Below, in pieces: positions 8,075 to 15,827 of a stretch of DNA of 64,000 nt (position 1 is its first letter; every line of letters starts with the position of its first letter). The notes beneath the pieces were generated by a model that saw nothing but the letters and a program-made list of their open reading frames with translations, did no database searches and had not been told where the DNA came from. This DNA comes from Amycolatopsis sp. NBC_01480 (GTDB lineage: Bacteria; Actinomycetota; Actinomycetes; Mycobacteriales; Pseudonocardiaceae): the NCBI RefSeq assembly GCF_036227205.1, contig NZ_CP109442.1, positions 2,728,001-2,792,000 of the forward strand. Reading direction: 5' to 3'. Position numbers and translations under genes: made by a program.

Positions 8075-8707
8075 TTACGGCACCACCTGAACGACGTCAC
8101 CGACGGCCAGGGTGTTGAAGAATTTCAGCGAGGACGTCGCCGAGAGGTGCACGCAGCCGTGTGAGTACGCCTTCAGGCTGCCGGTGTGGAAGGCGTCGCC
8201 CGGGTAGAAGAAAACCGAGTTCGGCATCTTCGCGTTGTCGAACTCCCGGCTGTAGTGCATCTTCTCCTTCGACAGCACGTGGAACGTGCCCGTCGGAGTC
8301 GGGTTGGCCTTCTGGCCGGGCAGCATCGAGACCGGCCCGTAGACGACGTTGCCGTCCTCGAGCAGCCAAGCGCGGTGCGCGGACAGGTCGACGCAGGCGC
8401 TGGTGCCGCTGGCCGCCGCGGCCTTCGCGCACGGCACGTCCGCGGCGGTGGTCACCGGCGGCTTCGGCTTGGGTTTGGGCGGCGCCGGCTTGGGCGGGGT
8501 CGGCGTGGCCTTGGGGGTACTCGACGGCGTCGGCGTCGAACTGCTCGTGGTCGGCGCCGGGGTCGTGGTGGCCGGCGCGCTGCTGCTCGCCCCCGCGGCC
8601 ACCGCGCCGCCGCCGGTCGTGGACCCCGCGTCGGACGAGCCGCCGGAACACGCGGCCAGCGCGAACGCACTGGCCAGCCCCACCGCACCCACCAAAATCC
8701 TCTTCAC
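8075..8707 (-). CDS. L,D-transpeptidase lipoprotein (YkuD)
   Basis: A 210-residue exported lipoprotein starting at GTG 8707 with GGGGGTG 7 bases upstream; a longer open frame continues upstream but lacks a signal. The signal peptide ends LAAC. A Thr/Pro/Lys-rich wall-spanning linker (about residues 40-90) leads to the YkuD catalytic domain with FHTGSLKAYSHGCVHLS, the complete family motif. It should make 3-3 peptidoglycan cross-links outside the membrane. The catalytic domain closely resembles that of the 4462-5046 protein, including SREFDN..MPNSVFFYPG. Confidence 0.92.
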   Translation of the reverse strand: MKRILVGAVGLASAFALAACSGGSSDAGSTTGGGAVAAGASSSAPATTTPAPTTSSSTPTPSSTPKATPTPPKPAPPKPKPKPPVTTAADVPCAKAAAASGTSACVDLSAHRAWLLEDGNVVYGPVSMLPGQKANPTPTGTFHVLSKEKMHYSREFDNAKMPNSVFFYPGDAFHTGSLKAYSHGCVHLSATSSLKFFNTLAVGDVVQVVP

Positions 8708-8941
8708 GATCCGGCACCCCCACGAATGTTTTCCAGGTCGACCCTGTCTACCCGGGAAAGACGGGTTACACCCGCCGCCGGTTGCGATCGGAAGGTCACG
8801 ATCAGGTAGCTGACCACCCTTCCGAGTGACGGGTCCACCCGTGGATGGAGCCGCGGATCCACCTGGGCCCCGCCCGTGCGCCGACGAGATCCGGGCCCGT
8901 TTCGCCGAGTCTTGAAGGACCACGAAAACTGAGGAGTCCTG

Positions 8942-9448
8942 ATGAACCCGGCCACTGTCCTGCTGTACGTCGCGATCGCCGCGCTGGTCTTCTACCGCAT
9001 GATCTACCGCCAGCTGCGCGGCACGCTGCTCAGCCGGAGGGCGTTGCTGCTGATGCCGTTGATCCTGGTGGCCATCGGCTTCTTCACCGCGGTCCAGGCG
9101 CTGCCGCAGGCCGGCGCCGGCGAACTGGCGCTGCTCGGCGTCGACCTCGTCGTGCTGGGTGCCCTCGGGGCGCTGCGCAGCGCGACCACCACGCTCACCC
9201 GCAGCGGCAACACGACGTTCCAGAAGGGCTCGGCCCTCACGCTGGTGCTGTGGCTCGCGACGATCGCCGTCCGCGTCGGCTTCGGCTTCCTCGGCGGTAC
9301 GCTGGGCGTGAGCGGGACGCTGACGTCGTCGACGATCATGCTCACCCTCGGCGTCAGCATCGGCGTGCAGAACGCCCTGACCTACTACCGGATCCAGCGC
9401 CTCGGCCTGCCGCTGATCGACCGGGAACCGAGCGCCGTCCGCGCCTAG
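8942..9448 (+). CDS. Multi-pass membrane protein, DUF1453-like
   Basis: A 168-residue protein with about five hydrophobic helices and short loops. GAGGAG lies 6 bases before the ATG. Length and helix pattern recall the CcdC/DUF1453 family, but I see no diagnostic residues, so the assignment is loose. It stands alone between two divergent intergenic regions, with a strong hairpin after it. Confidence 0.7.
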   Translation: MNPATVLLYVAIAALVFYRMIYRQLRGTLLSRRALLLMPLILVAIGFFTAVQALPQAGAGELALLGVDLVVLGALGALRSATTTLTRSGNTTFQKGSALTLVLWLATIAVRVGFGFLGGTLGVSGTLTSSTIMLTLGVSIGVQNALTYYRIQRLGLPLIDREPSAVRA

Positions 9449-9483
9449 TCCCTGCCGATTCCGTCGCCGGACCCCGGCTCCTC

Positions 9484-9518
9484 AACACCGCGTGTGCCGA
9501 ATCCGGCGCACGCGGTGT
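9484..9518. terminator. Bidirectional terminator hairpin
   Basis: ACACCGCGTGTGCC and GGCGCACGCGGTGT form a 14-bp stem with a five-base loop between the convergent membrane protein and TetR genes. T-rich sequence follows on the plus strand. Confidence 0.75.
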
Positions 9519-9536
9519 TTCGGTTTTGGGGGCCGC

Positions 9537-10103
9537 TCAGGCGAGCGTGTCGACGACCTCGCGCAGGTCCGCAAAAGCCTGGTCGACCAGCTTGGCCAGC
9601 TTGATCGACCCGTCGGCCTGCCACCGGGCCGTGGCGCTCCGGAAGGTGTCCATCCCGATCTGCGCGCACAGGTGCGCGGTCCGCTGCTCGGTTCCGCGGG
9701 CCTGCAAGGCCTCGGCCATCGCGTTGACGAGCGAGGCGGTCTTGGCCAGCGAGCGTTCGTGGAGCGCCGGGGTCGTGGCGACCAGGCGCGCGCCGGGCTC
9801 GGAAACCGATCGGTTGCGTTCGAAGAGCGGCACGCTCGCGTGGAACGCGGCCTGGATCGTCGGGAGCGGCTTCGTGCCCTCCGGCACCGCCGCGATCGCG
9901 TTGGTCAGCGTCTCGCGAAGCTCGGCCTCGCCGCCGAACAGCACCTCGCGCTTGTCGGCGAAATGCCGGAAGAACGTGCGCTCGGTGACGCCGGCGCGGG
10001 TGGCGATGCGCTGGGCCGTGGTCTGTTCGTAGCCGTGCTCGAGGAACAGCTCGACGGCGGCCAGTTCCAGCCGCCGCCGGACCGGTTCTCCGCTTCGTGG
10101 CAC
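9537..10103 (-). CDS. TetR-family transcriptional regulator
   Basis: A 188-residue TetR regulator with a standard N-terminal helix-turn-helix (FLEHGYEQTTAQRIATRAGV in part, then FFRHFADKREVLF) and a helical C-terminal ligand domain. GTG start at 10103. It is divergent from the SDR gene at 10221. The gap holds three evenly spaced GTCAG-N3-CTGAC dyads, so it probably represses itself and the SDR/hydrolase operon. The ligand may be the substrate of those enzymes. Confidence 0.9.
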   Translation of the reverse strand: MPRSGEPVRRRLELAAVELFLEHGYEQTTAQRIATRAGVTERTFFRHFADKREVLFGGEAELRETLTNAIAAVPEGTKPLPTIQAAFHASVPLFERNRSVSEPGARLVATTPALHERSLAKTASLVNAMAEALQARGTEQRTAHLCAQIGMDTFRSATARWQADGSIKLAKLVDQAFADLREVVDTLA

Positions 10104-10135
10104 CCGTCGATGCTAGCACGAACGGCGGGGGTTGC

Positions 10136-10194
10136 GTCAGCAGCTGACATCTCTTAGTGTCAGTTACTGACGGAACTTTGCGTCAGCGGCTGAC
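10136..10194. promoter_or_regulatory. Triple operator for the adjacent TetR regulator
   Basis: Three dyads of the form GTCAG-N3-CTGAC lie at 10136-10148, 10159-10171 and 10182-10194. Their centres are exactly 23 bp apart. They fill the gap between the divergent TetR and SDR genes and would overlap both promoters. Confidence 0.8.
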
Positions 10195-10220
10195 GCAAAC
10201 TGCTCGGCTGAGGAGAACAC

Positions 10221-10988
10221 ATGGAACAGCGATTCGACGGGCGCACGGTCGTCGTCACCGGGGCGAGCTCCGGCATCGGCGTCGGCATCGCCCGGCGCTT
10301 CGCCGCGGAGGGCGCCAACCTGGTCATCGCGGCCCGGCGCAAGGACCGGCTAGACGACCTCGCGGCCGAACTCGGGCCGGACCGGGTCCTCGCCGTCGGC
10401 ACGGACGTCTCCCGGCAGGAGGACGTGCAGGCGATGGTCAGCGCGGGCGCGGACCGGTTCGGCGGGATCGACGTGCTGGTCTCGAACGCCGGCCTCGGCC
10501 TGGCCAAGCCCTTCGAGGAGACCACGCTCGAGGACTGGCGGCTGGTGCTGGGCACCGACCTGGACAGCTGCTTCTTCGGCGCGCAGGCCGCGCTGCCGCA
10601 CCTCAAGGCGAGCCGCGGCAGCATCGTCCACATCGCCTCGGCCTCCGGGCTCGGCGGCGACCGGCGGCTGACCGCGTACAACGCGGCGAAGGGCGCGGTC
10701 GTGAACTTCACCCGCGGGCTCGCCTTCGACCTCGGCGCGCACGGGATCCGCGTCAACGCCGTCACCCCGTCGCTCACCATCGGCCCGGAGCACCGGGACC
10801 ATCCCGGGCTCGAGCAGATGGTCGAGAAATTCAACCCGCGCCGGGCCCTGCCCGGCTACTCCACCCCGGACGACATCGGCGCCGCCGTCGCATTTCTGGC
10901 CAGTGCGGACGCGCGGTTCATCACCGGCGCGATCCTGCCGGTCGACGGCGGGATCACCGCCGGCAGCGGCCAGCCCAACCTGTTCTGA
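10221..10988 (+). CDS. Short-chain dehydrogenase/reductase (SDR)
   Basis: A 255-residue classical SDR, NAD(P)-dependent and cytosolic. The nucleotide-binding motif TGASSGIG covers residues 13-20, NAG 89-91, catalytic Ser about 140-142 and Y153-x3-K157 (YNAAK). R39-R40 after the second strand suggests a preference for NADPH. ATG with GAGGAG 7 bases upstream. It forms an operon with the alpha/beta hydrolase 14 bp downstream. The substrate is unknown. Confidence 0.9.
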   Translation: MEQRFDGRTVVVTGASSGIGVGIARRFAAEGANLVIAARRKDRLDDLAAELGPDRVLAVGTDVSRQEDVQAMVSAGADRFGGIDVLVSNAGLGLAKPFEETTLEDWRLVLGTDLDSCFFGAQAALPHLKASRGSIVHIASASGLGGDRRLTAYNAAKGAVVNFTRGLAFDLGAHGIRVNAVTPSLTIGPEHRDHPGLEQMVEKFNPRRALPGYSTPDDIGAAVAFLASADARFITGAILPVDGGITAGSGQPNLF

Positions 10989-11002
10989 CGAAGGGAAAAC
11001 CC

Positions 11003-11974
11003 ATGGCAGTCTCCGATTACGCGCTCGACCCCGAGCTGGCCCCGGTGCTCGAGGCGATGCTCCAAGCGGCGGGCGGGCCGCTGCTCGACTTCTCCGACGT
11101 GCCCGCCCTGCGCGCCCGGCTGCGCGCCGCCGCGGCCCAGGCCGGCACGGCGGGGCTGGACGACCCGCGGGTGAGCGTCGAAACCGTGCCGGTCGCGCGG
11201 GCCGACGGGTCGCCGCTCGACCTCGTGCTGTTCCGCCCGGCCGGTGACGACCGCCCGCGGCCCGCCCTGCTCTGGTTCCACGCCGGCGGCCAGGTTCTCG
11301 GCACCGCGCACGACGACGCGCCGTACCACGCCTCGCTCGCGCTGGCGCTCGACTGCGTGGTCGCCGCCGTCGACTACCGCCTCGCGCCGGAGACCGAGGC
11401 TCCCGGCGCCGCCGAGGACGGCTACCTGGCCTACACCTACGTGCGCGAGCACGCCGAGCAGCTCGGCGTCGTGCCCGAGCGGATCGGGCTCGCCGGGGCG
11501 AGCGGCGGTGGCGCGCCCGCCGCCGCGGCCGCGCTGATGGCCCGGGACCACCAGGACCCCGCGCCGTGCCTGCTGGCCCTGAACTACCCGATGCTCGACG
11601 ACCGCAACGAAACCCGGTCGAGCCACGAGATCGTCGACCTGGGCGTGGTGGACCGCGACCAGAACCTGCTGGCCTGGGCCGCCGTTCTCGGCGCGCGGGC
11701 CGGCTCGCCCGACCTGCACCCGTACTGCGCGCCGGGACGCGCCACCGACCTTTCCGGTCTGCCGCCCACCTTCATCGCCGCCGCCCAGTTCGACGTCTTC
11801 CGCGACGAGGACATCGACTTCGCGCAGCGCCTGATCGCCGCCGGGGTTCCGGTCGACCTGCACGTCTACTCCGGCGCGTTCCACGCTTGGGACCGCTTCA
11901 CCCCGAAGGCGGCCGTGACCGCGTCCTTCGAGCAGGCCTGGCACACGTTCCTGCGCCGCCGCCTGCACGGCTGA
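11003..11974 (+). CDS. Alpha/beta hydrolase, HSL-type esterase
   Basis: A 323-residue carboxylesterase-like enzyme of the hormone-sensitive lipase group. The oxyanion loop reads FHAGG where HGGG is usual. The nucleophile elbow is GASGG, the Asp lies in FDVFRDED and the His in GAFHAWD. DYRLAPE is the usual HSL landmark. Cytosolic. It starts 14 bp after the SDR stop (AAGGGAAAA upstream), so the two enzymes probably act on one compound, for instance reduction followed by ester cleavage. Its end is 4 bp from the convergent kinase gene. Confidence 0.88.
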   Translation: MAVSDYALDPELAPVLEAMLQAAGGPLLDFSDVPALRARLRAAAAQAGTAGLDDPRVSVETVPVARADGSPLDLVLFRPAGDDRPRPALLWFHAGGQVLGTAHDDAPYHASLALALDCVVAAVDYRLAPETEAPGAAEDGYLAYTYVREHAEQLGVVPERIGLAGASGGGAPAAAAALMARDHQDPAPCLLALNYPMLDDRNETRSSHEIVDLGVVDRDQNLLAWAAVLGARAGSPDLHPYCAPGRATDLSGLPPTFIAAAQFDVFRDEDIDFAQRLIAAGVPVDLHVYSGAFHAWDRFTPKAAVTASFEQAWHTFLRRRLHG

Positions 11975-11978
11975 CGGT

Positions 11979-12932
11979 CTAGGACGGCATCCGGCCGACC
12001 ATCCGCGCGTACATCCGGGCCGGGCTCGGCACCGACGCCGGGTGGAGGAATCCGGGCAGCGGCGGCAGATCGCGGACGAACGGCGTGAGGCGGGCGAACA
12101 GCGCGTCCGCGCCGGCCGGCCGTTGCTCGGGGTCCTTCGCCAGCGTCGAGGCGAGCACCGCGTTCAACGCGGGCGGCACCCCGAGCACGGCCGGCGGAGC
12201 GTCTTTCACCTGCTTGTCGAAGACCGCGTACGCGGTGGGGCCGGTGAAGAGTTGTTTGCCGGTAAGCATTTCGTGCAGCACACAGCCGAGCGCGTACAGG
12301 TCGCTTCGCGGCTCCGCGAGCCCGCGCTGGATCTGCTCCGGCGCCATGTACGACGGCGTGCCCAGCAGCTGTCCAGCGCGCGTGAAGCGGGCGACGTCGG
12401 CTTCCGCTGCCTCCTGGGGCCAAGCCCCAGACCCCGGCCGGGGGGCAAGCCCCCCTGGACCCCCCGAAGCGATGGAAGCCAAACCGAAATCCATCACCTT
12501 GACACTGCCGTCGGGACAGAGCATGAGGTTGGCCGGTTTGAGGTCGCGGTGGCACACCGAACGCGTGTGCGCCGCGACCAGCACGGCGGCGGCCTGGGGC
12601 GCGATCGCCGCCGCCCACGGGACCGGCAGCGGGCCGTGCTCGGCCAGCAGGTCGGCCACCGTCGCCCCTTCGACGAACTGCATGACCTGGAACAACCGGT
12701 CGTCGTGGGTGCCGAAGTCGTACAGCGCCGGGACGCCCGCGTGGTCGAGCGTCGCGAGGATCCGGGCTTCGCGCGCGAAGCGTTCTTCAAGCTCTTCGTC
12801 GCGCCCCGGCAGCCGAAGCAGCTTGATCGCGACGCGCCGGCCGAGCCGCCGGTCGTGCCCGCGGTGCACGGCCCCCATCCCGCCGCGGCCCAGCGGCAGC
12901 TCGTCGACCTCGTAACGATCGGCGATGAGCAT
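11979..12932 (-). CDS. Soluble Hanks-type Ser/Thr protein kinase with expanded activation loop
   Basis: A 317-residue kinase with no membrane segment. Landmarks are the Gly loop LGRGGMGAV (14-22), K37 in VAIKLL, HRDLKPANL with D130, DFG at 148-150 and APE at 197-199. The segment between DFG and APE is about 46 residues, well above the usual 20-25. Residues about 156-173 are encoded by a GC-rich double-hairpin repeat (12414-12466) lying in frame. The short C-terminal tail has no PASTA or other sensor domain. The start ATG 12932 has GAGGGGG upstream. It lies 25 bp after the DNA methyltransferase stop, same strand, and faces a PP2C phosphatase gene beyond the methyltransferase. Confidence 0.92.
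   Translation of the reverse strand: MLIADRYEVDELPLGRGGMGAVHRGHDRRLGRRVAIKLLRLPGRDEELEERFAREARILATLDHAGVPALYDFGTHDDRLFQVMQFVEGATVADLLAEHGPLPVPWAAAIAPQAAAVLVAAHTRSVCHRDLKPANLMLCPDGSVKVMDFGLASIASGGPGGLAPRPGSGAWPQEAAEADVARFTRAGQLLGTPSYMAPEQIQRGLAEPRSDLYALGCVLHEMLTGKQLFTGPTAYAVFDKQVKDAPPAVLGVPPALNAVLASTLAKDPEQRPAGADALFARLTPFVRDLPPLPGFLHPASVPSPARMYARMVGRMPS
12414..12466. repeat. GC-rich double-hairpin repeat inside the kinase gene
   Basis: CTGGGGC-CAA-GCCCCAG (12414-12430), then a CCCCGGCCGGGG dyad overlapping GGGGGG-CAAG-CCCCCC (12440-12455). I associate this kind of element with actinomycete intergenic DNA. Here it is in frame inside the kinase coding sequence and encodes a Gly/Pro-rich insert in the activation loop. 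Confidence 0.75.
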
Positions 12933-12957
12933 GGGCCCCCTCACAGCGTCGCGGCGC

Positions 12958-14724
12958 TCACCCGGCACCGGGCCGCAGCCGTCCTTCGGCGAGCGCGGCA
13001 AAGCCTAGCCGGACCAGGTCACGGCCGATTTCCGCCGTCGTCCGCAGGGCCCGGTCGAACTCCGCGAGCGCGCGGAACGCGGCCCCGTACGCCCGTTGTG
13101 TCTCCAGCGGGTATCGCGGCACCTTGAGCCGGCGCGCGTCGATGCGGGTGGAGGCGCTGTGCACGGGGAAGTCGGCGGCGCGCAGGCAGCCGGCCAGGAA
13201 CTCGGCGTCGAGCCGCCGGGGATCCACGCGGTAGAGCGAAAGCGACGGGCCGAGCCGGACCGGTGGTCCACTGTGGACACCGACGGCGCCGGTCACGGAC
13301 GCGACGACGTCACCCTCCTGCGCCGTCACGGCCGCCTCGTCGGGCGCCGCGCGGCCGGTGGGCGGGCCGCCGGCCAGCACGTCATCGGCGGTGAGCAGGG
13401 GCTCGTCCCCGTCGGCGGGGCGCGGCGGGGCGTGCCACACCTGGAGCGCGCCGGACTTCACCAGCTCCCCGACGGTGGTGTACGCCAGTTCTTCGGCGGC
13501 CGGCTCCAGCGGCGGGAGCCGTAGCCCGGCGTTGTCGAAAAGCTGTTGTGCGGCAAGGAAAGCCTGGCCCGAGTCCTCGCGTGCGGTACGGCGCAGGGCG
13601 GGGGTGAGGTCAACGTCGTCGTCGAGCAGGTCGATGATCCGCTCGCCGACGGCCTCCGGTCGCTCGACGTACGCGCGCCACAGCGGTTCGACCTCGGCGA
13701 CTTCGGCCTCGGCGATCAGCGCGGTGCCGGGCGGGCGCTCGCCGGGCACCGGGCGCGTGAGCAGCCACAGGTCGGGGCCGCCGGACGCGAGGGTGACCAC
13801 CGCGCGCAGTGCGCCGGCCCGCAGCAGGTTCGCGCGGATCCGCTTGCCGCTGCGTCGTCCCGCGGCGGCGCCCGGCATCAGGATCGCGACGGCGCCGCCC
13901 GGCTTCGCGTGCGCCAGGCAATGCTGGACCCACGCCAGCTCGGACTCGCCGCGCGGCGGCAGGCCGTACTCCCAGCGCGCGTCGCCGAGCAGCTCTTCCT
14001 GACCCCACGCGCGTTCGTTGAACGGCGGGTCGCACAGCACGACGTCGGCCTCCTGGCCGTCGAAGGCGTCCTCGCGAAGCGCGTCGGCGGCGTGGACCTC
14101 GGTGTCGATCTCTCGCAGCTTCAGCCGCAGCGCGGCGATCTTCGCGGTGGTGGCGTCGCTGTCCTGACCGCGCGCGCTCTTCGCGCCGCTGGCAAGCAGC
14201 AGGGAGCCGAAGCCGCACGCGGGGTCGAGCACAGTGGTCCCCCTCGCGCCGGTGAGCCGGACCATCAGGTCGGCGTACTCGGGCGGTGTCGGCGAGAGAC
14301 GGCGGGAGTGGGCCTCGAAGTAGCGCTCGCACAGCTGCTCGAACGTCCACGCCGCGCCCTTGTCCACGGCCAGCCGGGTCAGCATCGCGCGCAGATCGGG
14401 GTCGTCGCCGGCCCGCGGCACGGGGTGCGCCAGGTACGCTCCGGCAGCGGCGACCCGTGCCCCCAGTTCGAGGTCGTCGCCGAGGGCGCGCAGCTGCTGC
14501 CACGCGCGGTCGATCGGGGCCAGCTCGAACGGGCGGCCGCGGCCGCGTAACCAGGCCTGGATCTCGGGCAGGGAGAACAGCGGGCTGGAAGCGGTGCCGC
14601 CCACCGGGCGCGGGAAGTCGCCGTGGCGACGTCGCCAGTTGCTCACCGCGGCCCGGCGCACACCCGCCAGCCGGGCGATGTCAGCGGCGCTGACTGCCGC
14701 GTCGTCTTCCATGGCCAGCACCAT
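12958..14724 (-). CDS. N6-adenine DNA methyltransferase with N-terminal HTH and fused specificity-like domain
   Basis: A 588-residue protein. Residues about 10-65 form a helix-turn-helix resembling MerR or AlpA (VSAADIARLAG...VSNWRRRHGDFPRP). An HsdM-like N6 methylase core follows, with motif I VLDPACGFG (165-173) and motif IV DPPF (232-235). The last 200 residues (EGDVVASVTGAVGV..., ETQRAYGAAFRALAEFD) resemble a type I target-recognition half-domain. I see no restriction nuclease or helicase in the protein or nearby. It would methylate adenine in a specific site using S-adenosylmethionine. The alternative start ATG 14712 removes four residues. The kinase gene follows by 25 bp; a PP2C gene diverges from it. 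Confidence 0.88.
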   Translation of the reverse strand: MVLAMEDDAAVSAADIARLAGVRRAAVSNWRRRHGDFPRPVGGTASSPLFSLPEIQAWLRGRGRPFELAPIDRAWQQLRALGDDLELGARVAAAGAYLAHPVPRAGDDPDLRAMLTRLAVDKGAAWTFEQLCERYFEAHSRRLSPTPPEYADLMVRLTGARGTTVLDPACGFGSLLLASGAKSARGQDSDATTAKIAALRLKLREIDTEVHAADALREDAFDGQEADVVLCDPPFNERAWGQEELLGDARWEYGLPPRGESELAWVQHCLAHAKPGGAVAILMPGAAAGRRSGKRIRANLLRAGALRAVVTLASGGPDLWLLTRPVPGERPPGTALIAEAEVAEVEPLWRAYVERPEAVGERIIDLLDDDVDLTPALRRTAREDSGQAFLAAQQLFDNAGLRLPPLEPAAEELAYTTVGELVKSGALQVWHAPPRPADGDEPLLTADDVLAGGPPTGRAAPDEAAVTAQEGDVVASVTGAVGVHSGPPVRLGPSLSLYRVDPRRLDAEFLAGCLRAADFPVHSASTRIDARRLKVPRYPLETQRAYGAAFRALAEFDRALRTTAEIGRDLVRLGFAALAEGRLRPGAG

Positions 14725-14789
14725 AGCCGATGACTGAGGTTTCCATCATTTTGCTTGTTAACTCAATCAACCAATGGTTTCATGGAGCC

Positions 14790-15542
14790 ATGGTTAACGA
14801 GCAGTCCCGGTTCGCCCTGCGGTACGCCGCGGGCTCCGACACCGGGCGACGACGCCGGATCAACGAAGATTCCGTCTACGCCAGCGGCCGCCTGCTTGCC
14901 GTGGCCGACGGTATCGGTGGTCAGCCCCACGGTGAAGTGGCCAGTGCGACGGCGGTCGGGGTGCTCGCGAGCCTGGACACGGAACTGGACCCGCTCGACC
15001 TGGCCTCGCTCGACCTCGGCGCCACCCTCGCCGACGGCGTGCGGCGCATCAACCAGCGGCTCTCCGAGGTCGCGGAGGCCGACCCGGCCACCCACGGCAT
15101 GGGCACCACCCTGACCGCCCTGCTGTTCGACGGCACCCAGTTCGCCGCCGCCCACATCGGCGACTCCCGTGGCTACCTCCTGCGCGACGGCGACCTCCAC
15201 CGGCTGACCCACGACCACACCCTCGTCCAGGCCCTGGTCGAAGACGGCCGCATCTCGCAGGCCGACGCGGCCGACCACCCGCGCCGCTCGCTGCTCATGA
15301 AGGCCCTCCTGAGCACCGGCTCGGGCGAACCGGACGTCTGGACGTTCACCCCCCAGCCCGGCGACCGCTACCTGCTCTGCTCCGACGGCCTCACCGCCGG
15401 CGCCGACGAGCCGTCCATCCGAGACGTCCTGGAAGCCGGCGCCCCCGCCGAAGCAGTCCCGGCCCTGATCGCCCTGGCCAACGAAGGCGGCGGCCCGGAC
15501 AACATCACCATCGTCGTCGCGGACGTCCTCCCGGCCGAGTAG
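14790..15542 (+). CDS. PP2C-type Ser/Thr protein phosphatase
   Basis: A 250-residue cytosolic PP2C phosphatase. The metal-binding motifs are NEDS near the N-terminus, ADGIGG, GTTLTALL, HIGDSRGYLLRDG, CSDGLT and GGPDNITIVV. The Thr-His-Asp-His-Thr segment before LVQALVEDG is typical of the PrpC/PstP group. It has no membrane anchor. The start ATG 14790 was chosen because homologous PP2Cs begin shortly before the RYAAGSDTG segment; the ribosome site is weak. It is divergent from the methyltransferase/kinase operon and would reverse phosphorylation by that kinase. Confidence 0.9.
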   Translation: MVNEQSRFALRYAAGSDTGRRRRINEDSVYASGRLLAVADGIGGQPHGEVASATAVGVLASLDTELDPLDLASLDLGATLADGVRRINQRLSEVAEADPATHGMGTTLTALLFDGTQFAAAHIGDSRGYLLRDGDLHRLTHDHTLVQALVEDGRISQADAADHPRRSLLMKALLSTGSGEPDVWTFTPQPGDRYLLCSDGLTAGADEPSIRDVLEAGAPAEAVPALIALANEGGGPDNITIVVADVLPAE

Positions 15543-15568
15543 CCCCGCCCGGACCCGGCGGCCCGAAC

Positions 15569-15621
15569 GCAGTGGATGACGCTTCCGCTGCACTGAGCGT
15601 GGCGGAAGCGTCATCCGCTGC
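15569..15621. terminator. Long hairpin after the PP2C gene
   Basis: Two 20-base arms around GGATGACGCTTCCGC and GCGGAAGCGTCATCC with one wobble pair and a 13-base loop. It lies 27 bp after the PP2C stop and separates that gene from the tRNA. It lacks a long T run, as is common in high-G+C actinobacteria. Confidence 0.65.
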
Positions 15622-15685
15622 ATCAAGTCGCCCTGGGCTGGACCACCTTCCGAGCGTCAACACCCCATCCGGTACCCTTCTCCAC

Positions 15686-15770
15686 GGAGGATTGGCCGAG
15701 CGGCCTAAGGCGCACGCTTGGAAAGCGTGTTGGGTTCACGCCCTCGCAGGTTCGAATCCTGTATCCTCCG
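15686..15770 (+). tRNA. tRNA-Ser (anticodon GGA)
   Basis: An 85-base class II tRNA. Acceptor arms GGAGGAT/ATCCTCC with discriminator G, anticodon stem CACGC/GCGTG with loop TTGGAAA (anticodon GGA at 15720-15722), a long variable arm and a T-loop GGTTCGAATCC. CCA is not encoded. It reads UCC and UCU codons. Confidence 0.96.
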
Positions 15771-15783
15771 CCGCAGTAACCAG

Positions 15784-15826
15784 GCGAAACGCCGGGTGCC
15801 CCGTTTCGGGACGCCCGGCGTTTCGC
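15784..15826 (+). terminator. tRNA-Ser terminator
   Basis: GCGAAACGCCGGG and CCCGGCGTTTCGC form a perfect 13-bp stem 13 bp after the tRNA, followed by GTCTTGGTCTC. Confidence 0.8.
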
Positions 15827-15827
15827 G

